Of a DNA stretch of 64,000 nt, positions 1-8,675 are shown piece after piece. The translations under genes and the position numbers were made by a program. Numbering within the stretch: position 1 is the stretch's first letter; each line of letters starts with the position of its first letter. Below the pieces are notes generated by a model. The model ran no database searches. It was not told the origin of the DNA and saw nothing but the letters and a program-made list of their open reading frames with translations. The stretch comes from Saccharopolyspora soli (GTDB lineage Bacteria; Actinomycetota; Actinomycetes; Mycobacteriales; Pseudonocardiaceae). The stretch covers positions 124,001 to 188,000 of the forward strand of contig NZ_JALBWV010000009.1 in assembly GCF_022678645.1 (NCBI RefSeq), written 5' to 3'.

Positions 1-543
1 CGGCACGTCGTGGTCGACGGCCGCGCCGATGGTGCGGATGCGGTCCGGGGCGAGCAGCCCGCGGCGCAGCGCCTCGACCGCGACGCCGGTGCCCACGCAC
101 AGCGCCAGGTCCGTGATCCGCCCGAGCCCGCGCTCGATCGCGAGGTAAGCACGCCGCCGCAGCGGGGACTGGAACTCGTGGAACGGAAACCCGTGGTAGG
201 TGTGCACGATGCGGCCGACCCCGCTGCGGCGGGCGGCGATCCGGCCCACCGCACCAGCTTTCGAGCAGTGCGTGTGCACGACGTCGAAACGCCCCAGCAA
301 CGCCGTCAACCGGTGCAGGGCGAGCAGGTCGTGGCCCGGCGAGATGGGCGCGCGCAGCGCGGGTTCGACGATGGTCTCCAGACCAGCGGCCTGGGCCGCG
401 GCAAGCAACCGGCCGGAGCCGGTGATCAGCGTGACCTGGTGATCGGCCGGGTCCAGCGCCTTCGCGCCGCGCAGCGCCAGGACCCCGGCGCCGCCTTCCA
501 GGCGGGTGATCACCGTGGCCACCCGCAGCCGTCCAGCGCTCAC
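1..543 (-). CDS. GT4 glycosyltransferase, N-terminal part (cut by window edge)
   Basis: The 181 codons present begin at GTG 543 and run off the left edge. The N-terminus shows the Rossmann-type start of a GT-B enzyme: a hydrophobic strand with TVITRLEGGAG, then FDVVHTHCSKAG (a typical GT4 'VVHTH' strand) and IVHTYHGFPFHEF. Family members transfer an activated sugar to a lipid-linked acceptor on the cytoplasmic side. The donor-binding C-terminal half with the E-x7-E motif lies outside the window. The start codon overlaps the stop of the response-regulator gene by four bases (GTGA), so translation is probably coupled. It is the last visible gene of the minus-strand polysaccharide locus. The sugar specificity cannot be read. 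Confidence 0.85.
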   Translation of the reverse strand, partial: MSAGRLRVATVITRLEGGAGVLALRGAKALDPADHQVTLITGSGRLLAAAQAAGLETIVEPALRAPISPGHDLLALHRLTALLGRFDVVHTHCSKAGAVGRIAARRSGVGRIVHTYHGFPFHEFQSPLRRRAYLAIERGLGRITDLALCVGTGVAVEALRRGLLAPDRIRTIGAAVDHDVP

Positions 544-1241
544 CGGTCGGCGTCCGCGTCAACGCTCAGCCCGGCGGCGCAGGCCACGCTGACCGCCTCC
601 AGCTGGCTGTGCACCTGGAGCTTGGCCAGGATGCTGCGGGTGTGGGTGCGGACGGTTTCGGGCGAGATCAGCAGTTCCTCGGCTATCTGGGCACCCCGCT
701 TGCCAGCGACCATGCCGGAGAGCACGTCCCGCTCGCGGTCGCTGAGCACGTCCAGCGGTCCGTTGCGCTGTCCGGCCCGCGCGGCGTCCTCTCGCAGCTC
801 GCGCAGCACCGGCCCGAGCAGATCGGGCGGATACCAGTTGTGCCCACGGCTGACGCCGTGCAGCACAGCGGTGAGTTCCTCGACGCTGCTCTCCTTGCGC
901 ACCCAGGCCGCCGCACCCTCCCGCGCGGCATCGACGGCCTGCCGGACGTCGCGAATCCCGGTCAGCACCACGATCTCCGCGCTCGGCAGCGTCTCCCGCA
1001 ACTGGCGCACCAGGCGCCCGGTGGCGGTTCCGGCCGGTTCCACGTCGAGCGCGATCACGTCGGGTCGGGATCGCTGCACCACCTCGGACAGTCGCGGGTC
1101 GCTGGTGGCGCAGTGCCCCACGACCCACAGCTCCGACACCTCCGCCAGCCGGGCGCTGAGCGCCTCGGCAAGCATGAGGTGGTCGTCCACCATGAGCACC
1201 CGTACCAAGTTCACCGGCCCAGCATGGACCGAGCGGCGCAA
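540..1241 (-). CDS. LuxR-type response regulator (orphan)
   Basis: About 233 aa. An N-terminal receiver domain shows VLMVDDH, the probable phospho-acceptor Asp in ALDVEP, a switch Thr in VVLTG and a Lys in VRKESS. A C-terminal LuxR/NarL HTH follows (SDRERDVLSGMVAG ... SPETVRTHTRSILAKL). The start is uncertain. I chose TTG 1241 because GGAGGAGG lies five bases upstream; GTG 1214 is the alternative, and longer frames lack a good site. No histidine kinase is visible nearby, so it is an orphan here. It sits between the GT2 synthase and the terminal GT4 gene on the same strand, so it probably controls polymer production. That role is inferred from position only. Confidence 0.85.
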   Translation of the reverse strand: MRRSVHAGPVNLVRVLMVDDHLMLAEALSARLAEVSELWVVGHCATSDPRLSEVVQRSRPDVIALDVEPAGTATGRLVRQLRETLPSAEIVVLTGIRDVRQAVDAAREGAAAWVRKESSVEELTAVLHGVSRGHNWYPPDLLGPVLRELREDAARAGQRNGPLDVLSDRERDVLSGMVAGKRGAQIAEELLISPETVRTHTRSILAKLQVHSQLEAVSVACAAGLSVDADADR

Positions 1242-1290
1242 CTGGTCCTCCTCCAGTTGTAGGAGAACCGAAAACCGCGCTTGCACGACA

Positions 1291-2652
1291 TCAGCCCGTG
1301 GTGGCGTCCGGCGTTGGCGGAACGGGCCGGGTCGCCGGATCGACCGCGCGCCGGTTCGGGCTGCTCCACCGGCCGGAGGATCTGGACAACCAAGCACCTG
1401 GGATCGCGTACAGCGCGATCACCGCGTCCACTATCCGCAACACCAGGAAGAAGGCGCCGAACAACAGGAACCGCGGCTGCCGCTGCAACAGCGTGACGAC
1501 GCAGGTCAGCGCCAGGTCCGGGAGCACCACGCCGTACAGCAGGGACGGCAGGGACGCGAACCCGGCGACGAACGCGTGCACGTCGTGCAGCACCGGCACC
1601 GCGAGCACTTCCGCGAAGAAGATGGGTACCGCGAGCACGATCGCCACGAACGGCACCAAGATCAGCATGACGCTGCTGGTCAGCATCTCCAACAGCAGCA
1701 ACGCCAGCATGGCGGTGAACAGGTCCGCCCTCGGCGGGTGCCGCCGAACCGTCTGCCACAGACCCAGCGCCCAGCGCTTGCACTGCTTCGCGTAATCCTT
1801 GAAGTTGCCCGGATCCTGGGTGGTGGCGACGGCTGATGGGGTGAAACCGACCTTGCCGAGCCGTTTCTGGTAGACCTCGAAGGTCATGTTGAAGTCCTCG
1901 ATGACCAGCCCTGGCGGGTTGACCTCGATGTAGGGCAGCACCGCGGCGCGGTACATGCTGGCGAAGCCGGGCACGATGTGGGTGGCGTTGACCCGCCGCC
2001 AGGTCTGGCCGAACTTCAGCAGGTACTGGGTCATCGTGTAGATGCGCTGCCGGTGGAACGCGACCAGCTTGCCGATCGGCCCCAGCGCCCGCCCCCGCCA
2101 CGACGTCTTGACGCAGCCCGCCACCGCCACGACCTCGGGATCCTCGAACAGCGGCAGCGCCGCCTGGAAGTAGCCCGGCTCGACTTGCGTGTCCGCGTCC
2201 AGCAGCATCACCACCTCGAACCGGTCGACCAGCTCGAACCGGCGGAATGCCTCCTGCAGCGCACCCGCCTTCCCGACATTGCGGACCGTGCTGATCACGT
2301 GCACACCGCACTCGCGGGCCAGTTCCACGGTGCGGTCGGTCGAGCCGTCGGAGACCACGTGCACGTTCTCCACCGGCACGAGGGCGGTGATCGCCTGGAT
2401 GCTGTCGACGATGACCGGTTCCTCGTTGTGCGCGGCCATCAGCACCGCCACGTCCGCGACGTCCACGTCGGTTGACCGGTCGCCGAGGTCGGGGAACCGA
2501 TGGCGCCCCACCGCGATCGGCGCTCTGGGCTTGCCCCCGCGATGCCGCCAGCGCCGCGTCGAGGTGTCGAGCAGCCGCATCAGCCCGATCAACCCCCACA
2601 GCGCGAAGTTGGCGCCGAACACCGCGATGGCCAGCAGCCACCAAGGAATCAT
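1291..2652 (-). CDS. Processive GT2 glycosyltransferase (cellulose/PNAG synthase-like)
   Basis: 453 aa. A membrane anchor (about 4-27) is followed by a GT2 catalytic domain: AAHNEEP, SDGSTD (D102), LDADT (D152, D154), IED (252-253) and QCKRW (Q290-W294). That is the D, DxD, ED, QxxRW set of membrane-embedded processive synthases such as cellulose, hyaluronan and poly-N-acetylglucosamine synthases. Several hydrophobic segments from about 315 to 425 should form the export channel. Together these suggest it polymerises a beta-linked chain and translocates it. The start has GGAGGGCGGG just upstream. The gene lies between the GH18 and response-regulator genes. The monomer is unknown, though the deacetylase at the head of the locus would fit an amino sugar. 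Confidence 0.9.
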   Translation of the reverse strand: MIPWWLLAIAVFGANFALWGLIGLMRLLDTSTRRWRHRGGKPRAPIAVGRHRFPDLGDRSTDVDVADVAVLMAAHNEEPVIVDSIQAITALVPVENVHVVSDGSTDRTVELARECGVHVISTVRNVGKAGALQEAFRRFELVDRFEVVMLLDADTQVEPGYFQAALPLFEDPEVVAVAGCVKTSWRGRALGPIGKLVAFHRQRIYTMTQYLLKFGQTWRRVNATHIVPGFASMYRAAVLPYIEVNPPGLVIEDFNMTFEVYQKRLGKVGFTPSAVATTQDPGNFKDYAKQCKRWALGLWQTVRRHPPRADLFTAMLALLLLEMLTSSVMLILVPFVAIVLAVPIFFAEVLAVPVLHDVHAFVAGFASLPSLLYGVVLPDLALTCVVTLLQRQPRFLLFGAFFLVLRIVDAVIALYAIPGAWLSRSSGRWSSPNRRAVDPATRPVPPTPDATTG

Positions 2653-2679
2653 CCCGCCCTCCCAGGCCCGCCGATCCGA

Positions 2680-3777
2680 TCAGCTGTCGATCTGGAGGCT
2701 GCCGCGCAGCTCGCGCCACGTGTCGGTGTCCTCGTAGCCGAACATCCACAGGTAGACGCCGCGGATGCCGGAGCCGCGGGCGGCCTCGAACTTCGCTTTG
2801 GAACTCGGGGCGTTTTCGAACCACACCTCGTGCTCGCGCCCCTGCGCGTCGGTGTACCGGAACCACGGCGACTGGGTGGGCGCGTCGTAGTTGACCTTCG
2901 CCCGGTGTTCGGTGGCCAGCCGGAACGCCTGCAACCAGGTCACGGCGGTGCCGTGGCCGTCCACCCAGTCGTAGCCGTAGAGCGGCACCCCCAGCACGAT
3001 GCGATCCGGCGGGATCTGCGTCTTGGCGTAGCGGAGCACGTCCCGCACCCAGCTGATCGGTGCGACCGAACCCGGTGGCGAAGTGCTCCACGCGTAGTCG
3101 TAGCCCATCAGCCGGACCTGGTCGACGGCCCGGCCGATCGCGGCGTAGTCCTGCGCCACGTTGCGCTCGTCGTAACCGGCGTCCGAGTCCTTCGCAAACA
3201 CCGCCACCGAAAGGGTTTTGCCCTCGGCGTCCATGGCCCGGCCTAGTTCGGTGACGAAGGCGGTGAACGCCTGCCGGTCGCCCGCGCGCAGGTTCTCGTA
3301 GTCGATGTCGATGCCCGCGTAGTCCTCGCGCTTGACCAGTTCGACGATATCGGCGACGTGGCGGTGCATCCGCGCCGGGTCGTGCAGCACCTTGGCGACC
3401 GGCTCGTAGGCCCAGTAGCCGTCGGTGATGTTCGCCAGCGACGGCACGATCGGGATGTCGGCCTCGCGCAGCTGCGCGAGCTGCTTCTGGACCTCCGCGG
3501 TCTGCTCAGGCGGGTACTGCTTGGCCAGCCTGCCCTCCGCGTCGAGCCCGTAGATCCAGGGCGACACCTCGTTGACCGTGTCCTGGTTCTGCACCACCAC
3601 CTTGGTGCCGTTGCCCAGGTTCCAGAACGGCAAGGACGCGACCGCCAGCGAGCCGGGCGGCGGGGGCCCGGTGGGTCGGGGCGTCACCATCCACACCACC
3701 ACCAGTACCGAGATTGTGATCAACGCCAGCAACCAGATCGACCCGCCGATCCGCCGCAGCGGTTTGTTCTGCCGCAT
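2680..3777 (-). CDS. GH18-family glycoside hydrolase (membrane-anchored)
   Basis: 365 aa. An uncleaved signal/anchor helix (about 13-30) precedes a Pro/Gly linker and a GH18 TIM-barrel. The catalytic signature YAGIDIDYENL (153-163) supplies D157, D159 and the acid E161, so the family's general acid is intact. Other barrel strands are LSVAVFAK, QVRLMGYDYAW and IVLGVPLYGYDW. The resemblance is to YaaH/chitinase-like members that cleave GlcNAc-containing polymers outside the cell. The start has GGAGGCGAA immediately upstream. Its place between the epimerase and the synthase fits a role in trimming or releasing the exported polymer, parallel to hydrolases found in PNAG-type loci. A chitinase unrelated to the locus is the alternative. 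Confidence 0.88.
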   Translation of the reverse strand: MRQNKPLRRIGGSIWLLALITISVLVVVWMVTPRPTGPPPPGSLAVASLPFWNLGNGTKVVVQNQDTVNEVSPWIYGLDAEGRLAKQYPPEQTAEVQKQLAQLREADIPIVPSLANITDGYWAYEPVAKVLHDPARMHRHVADIVELVKREDYAGIDIDYENLRAGDRQAFTAFVTELGRAMDAEGKTLSVAVFAKDSDAGYDERNVAQDYAAIGRAVDQVRLMGYDYAWSTSPPGSVAPISWVRDVLRYAKTQIPPDRIVLGVPLYGYDWVDGHGTAVTWLQAFRLATEHRAKVNYDAPTQSPWFRYTDAQGREHEVWFENAPSSKAKFEAARGSGIRGVYLWMFGYEDTDTWRELRGSLQIDS

Positions 3778-3790
3778 TTCGCCTCCGCCA

Positions 3791-4762
3791 TCACGCCGTA
3801 GCGGTCTCGGCCTGCACCTGCTCGTCGATCACGGCGCGGATGATGTCCTCCAGCGAGTGCCGCGGCCGGAAGTCGATCAGCTCGCGCGCGCGGGCGCAGT
3901 CCGGTACGCGCCGCTGCATGTCCTCGTAGCCCGGCCCGTACGCCTCTTCGTAGGGCACCTGGATGGTGGTGCTGGCCGATCCGGTCATCGCGATGATCCG
4001 CGCGGCCAGGTCCTCGATGGACACCTGCTCGGTATTGCCGAGGTTGACGGCCATGCCCTGCGCGCGGTCCAGCCGCACCAACCGCACCAGCGCGGGCACC
4101 ACGTCGGCGACGTGGCAGAAGCAGCGGATCTGCTTGCCGGTGCCGAAGATCGTCAGCGGCCGTCCCTGCAACGCCTGGGCGACCAGCCGCGGGATGACCA
4201 TGCCGTACCGGCCGCTCTGCCGTGGCCCGACAGTGTTGAACAGCCGCACGATCACCGCTTGCAGGCCCAACTCCCGCACGTAGGAGTAGGTCAGGCTCTC
4301 GTCGATGGCCTTGGCCTCGGAGTAGGTCCAGCGGGACTTAAGCGGCGAGCCGATGATCCGGTCGTCGCCCTCGGCGAGCCCGACCTTGTTGTTCTTGCCG
4401 TAGATCTCGCTGGTGGAGGCGACCAGCACCCGTGCGCCGTGCCGCAGCGCGGCGTCCAGCACGTTCTCGGTGCCGTGCACGTTGGTCAGCAGCCCTTGCA
4501 GGGTGCGTTCCTGGATGACGAACGCGCCGACCGCGGCGGCCAGGTGGAACACCACGTCCACGTCGGCCATCACGTCGTCCACCAGGGAGCCGTCCAGGAT
4601 GGTGCCCGGCACCAGCCGCAGGTTCGGGTCTCCGACGGGCAGGTTCGCGGTCCGCCCGGTGCTCAGGTCGTCCAGCCCGATCACCTGGTGGCCATCCGCG
4701 AGCAGTCGTTCGACCAGGTGCGATCCGATGAAACCGGCGGCGCCGGTGACCAATGCGCGCAT
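3791..4762 (-). CDS. NAD-dependent sugar epimerase/dehydratase (extended SDR)
   Basis: 323 aa. The Rossmann NAD site GAAGFIG is at residues 7-13, a Ser/Thr cluster in STSEIYG is near 116-122, and the catalytic YxxxK pair is Y147/K151, all intact. The sequence is closest in style to UDP-glucose 4-epimerase or dTDP-sugar epimerase/dehydratase enzymes (VRLFNTVGPRQSGRYG). It should interconvert nucleotide sugars for the polymer. The ATG start overlaps the upstream GT4 stop by one base (TGATG), so the two are translationally coupled; 13 bases separate it from the GH18 gene. Which nucleotide sugar it uses is not visible. Confidence 0.9.
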   Translation of the reverse strand: MRALVTGAAGFIGSHLVERLLADGHQVIGLDDLSTGRTANLPVGDPNLRLVPGTILDGSLVDDVMADVDVVFHLAAAVGAFVIQERTLQGLLTNVHGTENVLDAALRHGARVLVASTSEIYGKNNKVGLAEGDDRIIGSPLKSRWTYSEAKAIDESLTYSYVRELGLQAVIVRLFNTVGPRQSGRYGMVIPRLVAQALQGRPLTIFGTGKQIRCFCHVADVVPALVRLVRLDRAQGMAVNLGNTEQVSIEDLAARIIAMTGSASTTIQVPYEEAYGPGYEDMQRRVPDCARARELIDFRPRHSLEDIIRAVIDEQVQAETATA

Positions 4763-5874
4763 CACGGCCTCCCCACCGGCAGGGCGCCGCCCCGGCGCTG
4801 CCACAGCGTCGCGTACAAGTCGTCGATGCGGTCGGTAACGGCGTCGATGCCGTACCTCGCGCGGATCGCCGGTTCGTCGGCGCGCGGCCGGGCGGCCATG
4901 ATCTCGGCGGCGATCTCGGCGCGCATCCGCTCGGCGTTGCCGGGCACCTGGCGAGCCCGGTCGGTGTTGATGCCGACCAGCGCCGGGCAGGTGGTGTAGA
5001 GCACCGGGATGCCGTTGGCCATCGCTTCCAGCACCGACAGGCCGAAGGTCTCCTGCTCGGAGGAGGCGATGAACAGGTCCAGCGCGGACAGCATCGCGGC
5101 GACGTCGTGCCGCTGCCCGGCGAAGATCACGTGCTCGCTGACGCCGTGCGCCTGCGCCAGGGCCTCCAGCCGCGCCCGGTCCGGGCCATCGCCGACGATC
5201 AGCAGCTTGGTCTGCTGGCCCAGCAGCGGCACCATCGCGTCGATCACCAGGTTGAACCGCTTGTTCGGGTCCAGCCGTCCGAGCACTCCCACCACGTAGG
5301 CGTCGTCGCTGATCCCCTGCTCGCGGCGCACCCGCACGCGCTCGCCGGGATCGAACGCGACCCGGCCGAAGTCGACGCCGTTGGGGATGACGGTGATCTT
5401 GCGAGCGGGCATGCCCCACTTGCGCAACCGATCGGCGACGGTGTCCGACACCGCGATCGTGGCGTCCGAGCACAGGTCGGTGCCCAGGTAGAGCGCCCGC
5501 ACCCCGAGCGTCATGCGGCGGCGTTCCAGGTGCGTCTCACCGATGGAGTGCTCGGTGGCGACCACCACCTTGGTCCCGGCCAGCCGGGCCGCCACCCGTC
5601 CGTACACGCAGGCCCGGTAGAGGTGGGTGTGCACCACGTCGTACCGGCCGCCCCGGATCACCTCGCGCAGCCGCAGCACGGCGCCCATCTGGGTGTTGCG
5701 GGTCATGCCCAGATCGCGCACCCGCACCCCGTCGGAGGTGATCATCCCGGCCACGTCGCCGGGGTTGTACAGCGATACCACGTCGGCGTCGTGCCTGGTG
5801 TGCTGCAGAATCGACCGCAGCTGCAGCTCAGCACCGCCGACGCCCAGCCCGGTGATCACGTGCAGAACCTTCAT
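4762..5874 (-). CDS. GT4 glycosyltransferase
   Basis: 370 aa from ATG 5874, which follows GGGGGAAGACG. GT-B fold: the N-terminal acceptor domain starts VLHVITGLGVGGAELQL, and VVHTHLYRACVYGR and VVATEHS follow. The C-terminal donor domain contains GVLGRLDPNKRFNLVI, LLIVGDGPD and the E-x7-E region around EQETFGLSVLEAMANG. Family members add a sugar from UDP- or GDP-donors to a lipid-linked chain. A longer in-frame start exists, but it would add 17 residues before the first strand and has no better ribosome site. Coupled to the epimerase downstream. Confidence 0.9.
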   Translation of the reverse strand: MKVLHVITGLGVGGAELQLRSILQHTRHDADVVSLYNPGDVAGMITSDGVRVRDLGMTRNTQMGAVLRLREVIRGGRYDVVHTHLYRACVYGRVAARLAGTKVVVATEHSIGETHLERRRMTLGVRALYLGTDLCSDATIAVSDTVADRLRKWGMPARKITVIPNGVDFGRVAFDPGERVRVRREQGISDDAYVVGVLGRLDPNKRFNLVIDAMVPLLGQQTKLLIVGDGPDRARLEALAQAHGVSEHVIFAGQRHDVAAMLSALDLFIASSEQETFGLSVLEAMANGIPVLYTTCPALVGINTDRARQVPGNAERMRAEIAAEIMAARPRADEPAIRARYGIDAVTDRIDDLYATLWQRRGGALPVGRP

Positions 5875-5921
5875 CGTCTTCCCCCTGCCCAAAAGCGTTG
5901 CTGTCGAAGAAGGGCCGTCTT

Positions 5922-7445
5922 TCAACTCGTTTTGCTTTGCGGTGCGGGTAGCGGAACCTCAGACGCCGTCTCGACTCCGGGATCCCCGACATCATGTATG
6001 CCGATACACCGCGTCGTGGCAGTCCTCGCAGAGAACGCCAGTGGGCACGGTCTGAGAACCCGCGGCGGTGCCAGTGGCGTACGTGGGCTAAGCGGCTGGC
6101 GCCGCTTCAAAGACCAAGAACAGACACTGAGTCCGGTCAGCGCCGCTGCCCGGATCACGATCGCGACCGTCCGAGCCGCGATCACCGCGTCCAACCACGG
6201 CGACCAGTACTCGACGTACTGGTTGTCGAACCGCGCCCGGTCCGGAATGGACGTGTCGCCGTGCAAGCCGTGCACCTGCGCCCAGCCGGTCATGCCACCG
6301 GGCATCCGGTGCCGGTCGGCGTAGCGCGGGATCTCCCGGCCGAAGCGCACCGCGTAGTACGGCCGCTCCGGGCGCGGCCCCACCAGCGACATCTCGCCGC
6401 GCAGCACGTTGATCAGCTGCGGCAGTTCGTCGAGGTGGGTGTTGCGCAGCCAGCGCCCGAGCGTGCTGCACTGGTCGGCGGTCACCGCCCAGCGGTGCCC
6501 GATGTCGCCGTTGACGGTGCGCAGTTTGACGACCTCGCTGGTGCGCCCGGACCGAGTCACCCGCAGCTGGCGGAAGAACACCCGTTGACCGCTCAACCCG
6601 ACCGCCGCGGCCAGCACGAGCAGCAACGGGCCCAGCACGACCAGCAGGAGTCCACTTAGGACAACATCGGAGATCCGCTTGACCAGCTCGCCCGCCCTGC
6701 TGTGCCCGAAGCGGCGCAACGGGATCAGGGGCACGCCCCAGATCTCGTCCAGGCTGGCTCGCGGCAGGGCCATGCCCAGCTCGCGCAACCGGGGCACCAC
6801 GCACACGTCCGCGGCCAGCGGTCGACAAGCGCGGATCACGGTCACCAGATTCGCATCGCTGACGCCCCCGGTGCAGATGAGCACTCGCGTGATGCGGTGC
6901 GCGGCGATGACCGACGCCAGATCGTCCGGTCGGTCCAGGAAACCGCTGCGCCGCAACCCGAACTCCGGGTGCTCGGCGAGCACTTCGGCGATTTCCTCGG
7001 CCAGCGAACCGGATCCGACCAGCAGCGTCGGCTCGTTCAGCAGTCCGCGCCGGTAGGCGGCGCGCAGCGCTGCGTAGAGACCGCCGCGGGCGAGCACCAA
7101 ACCGACGAATCCCGAACCACCCAGCAGGAGCAGATTCCCGCCGGACAGCCACGGAAGGAGCGCGAGAAGCGGCACACCGGACGCGATCGCCAGTTGCGGC
7201 AACTGGTCCGACACCCGCAGGCAGATCCGCAGCCGGTGCTGGCCCTGCGCGGCCAACACCGCGAGCACTGCCAGCGCGTACCCCGCGTCGAGCAGCCAGG
7301 TCGCGCCGGGAACCAGCACCGCCAAGACGGCGATGTCGACCGCCGGAAGCCACCAGCCCGCGGCCCCTCGCCGGATCCGCTGCGCTTCCCGGCCGCCCGC
7401 CGCGAGCGGCCACGGCGGCGCCACCTCGGGGTCGGTCACGCTCAT
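5922..7445 (-). CDS. Polyprenyl-phosphate sugar phosphotransferase (initiating transferase)
   Basis: 507 aa. Four or five N-terminal membrane helices (to about 125) precede a Rossmann-like middle domain (LLVGSGSLAEEIAEVL) and the bacterial sugar-transferase domain. That domain has the usual signatures VVKLRTV, LDELPQLINVLRGEMSLVGP, RPERPYY and MPGGMTGWAQVHGLHG. Such WcaJ/EpsL-type enzymes load the first sugar-1-phosphate on undecaprenyl phosphate and so start repeat-unit synthesis. The start ATG overlaps the stop of the FAD gene (ATGA). Oddity: homology-like sequence ends near residue 438. The last 69 residues are Arg/Pro/Ser-rich, unlike the family, and the final codons lie in a dispersed repeat (5930-5976), so the C-terminus may have been replaced by an insertion. 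Confidence 0.88.
   Translation of the reverse strand: MSVTDPEVAPPWPLAAGGREAQRIRRGAAGWWLPAVDIAVLAVLVPGATWLLDAGYALAVLAVLAAQGQHRLRICLRVSDQLPQLAIASGVPLLALLPWLSGGNLLLLGGSGFVGLVLARGGLYAALRAAYRRGLLNEPTLLVGSGSLAEEIAEVLAEHPEFGLRRSGFLDRPDDLASVIAAHRITRVLICTGGVSDANLVTVIRACRPLAADVCVVPRLRELGMALPRASLDEIWGVPLIPLRRFGHSRAGELVKRISDVVLSGLLLVVLGPLLLVLAAAVGLSGQRVFFRQLRVTRSGRTSEVVKLRTVNGDIGHRWAVTADQCSTLGRWLRNTHLDELPQLINVLRGEMSLVGPRPERPYYAVRFGREIPRYADRHRMPGGMTGWAQVHGLHGDTSIPDRARFDNQYVEYWSPWLDAVIAARTVAIVIRAAALTGLSVCSWSLKRRQPLSPRTPLAPPRVLRPCPLAFSARTATTRCIGIHDVGDPGVETASEVPLPAPQSKTS
5930..5976 (+). repeat. Dispersed ~50 bp repeat, copy A
   Basis: This stretch matches one at 50413-50461. Shared blocks are AACTCGTTT and GGGTAGCGGAACCTCAGA, then GCC.TCTCGAC. 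Copy A has about 11 extra bases between the two blocks. It overlaps the final codons of the sugar transferase gene. Its nature is not known to me; it may be a small non-autonomous element. The same orientation is seen in both copies. Confidence 0.6.
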
Positions 7446-8665
7446 CCGATACCCCCGACGACGACCGGTCTCGCCGTGGTCGCGACGATCCGGCCGGTCA
7501 TCATCCGCACCGCGTAGTCCGCGCCGTAGACGAACCGCATGACCGGTCCGTGGCTGGGCGCCACCAGCGGCCCGGCGAAGTACAGGCCCGGCACCGAGGA
7601 CTCGAAATCCCGGCCGACGCGCGGAGTTCCGGCGATCGTGCGGATCGCGCGGCGCAACCGGCCGGACAGCATCGGCAGCCGGGTGAGGTCGGGAGGGTAG
7701 CCTGTGGCGCTGACCACGTGGTCCGCGGTGAACTCGCGGATCTCGCCGCCAACCCGCACACCCAGCCGCACCTGGTCACCGGTGGGTTTGGCCCAGTCCA
7801 GCCGGTGTCCGACGTGCACCGGGAAGCGACCTTCCACCCGCTCCCGCAGCCACCAACCCCCGGCCGGGCCGAGCGCGGTGCGCGCCCGGTGCACCCGCGT
7901 CGCCCTCGGCAGGTGCCGGAACAACTTCGGCTGCTCGGAGTAGAACCACGTGGAAAGGCCCGAACCCAACCCGGCCTCCGGCTCGCGCATCCGTTGCCGC
8001 AGCGGACGATCCGGGAGCAGCGGTTTGCCGTTCCACACCAGGCTGGGCGCACGTGCCACCAGCCTCGCGTTGGCCCCGTTCTCGTGCAGCAGCGCGGCGG
8101 TCTCCAACGCCGACTGACCATGACCCAGCACGATGACGTCCTGGCCGTCGAAACGGCTCAGGTCGTCGTGCACCGAACTGTGCGTGCAGAGGTCGGTGGG
8201 CAGGTCCGCGAGCGCTTCCGGAATCCGGGCGAAGTACTCGACGCCGACCGCGACCACCACCTGGCTGGCCTCGACCCGTTGCCCGTCGGACAACGTCAGG
8301 TCGAACCGGCCCGGCCGCTGGTCGATGTCGACGACCAGTTGCTCCTCCACCTCCAAACCGCGGCCCTGTTGGAACCACTCGCCGTAGTCCACGAAGTCGG
8401 CCAGCGACACCGGCACGCCGTAGTCGGCGTAGTGGCGTCCGGTCTCCAGGCAGAAGTTGCGCAGCGTGTGCGTGCCGTCCGGATCGGCGAGGTTCGAGGC
8501 GAAGCCCTGCGACTTCAGGTACATGCCACGCGGCATGTGGGCGCGCCACAGGTTCATCGGCAGCCCGAACTGCCGGTAGGACACGTTGGCCCGGCGAAGG
8601 TGCGCGGCCAGCGACAGCCCGTACGGCCCGGCCCCGACGATGGCGACATCGACAAGATCGTTCAT
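7442..8665 (-). CDS. FAD/NAD(P)-binding oxidoreductase (SidA/FMO-like)
   Basis: 407 aa. FAD site AIVGAGPYG at residues 8-16. A second nucleotide-binding loop, VIVLGHGQSALETAALL, lies near 175-190, and the late HVVSATGYPPD matches the ATGY/F motif of flavin monooxygenases and N-hydroxylases. This is the single-component, FAD plus NADPH, class-B-like architecture. The substrate is not known; in a glycan locus it may oxidise an amino-sugar or an amino-acid substituent. RBS AGGAGAGGACCG precedes the ATG. It lies between the ATP-grasp gene (10 bases upstream) and the sugar transferase (ATGA overlap), so it belongs to the operon. A thioredoxin-reductase-like role is less likely because no CxxC is present. 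Confidence 0.85.
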   Translation of the reverse strand: MNDLVDVAIVGAGPYGLSLAAHLRRANVSYRQFGLPMNLWRAHMPRGMYLKSQGFASNLADPDGTHTLRNFCLETGRHYADYGVPVSLADFVDYGEWFQQGRGLEVEEQLVVDIDQRPGRFDLTLSDGQRVEASQVVVAVGVEYFARIPEALADLPTDLCTHSSVHDDLSRFDGQDVIVLGHGQSALETAALLHENGANARLVARAPSLVWNGKPLLPDRPLRQRMREPEAGLGSGLSTWFYSEQPKLFRHLPRATRVHRARTALGPAGGWWLRERVEGRFPVHVGHRLDWAKPTGDQVRLGVRVGGEIREFTADHVVSATGYPPDLTRLPMLSGRLRRAIRTIAGTPRVGRDFESSVPGLYFAGPLVAPSHGPVMRFVYGADYAVRMMTGRIVATTARPVVVGGIG

Positions 8666-8675
8666 CGGTCCTCTC

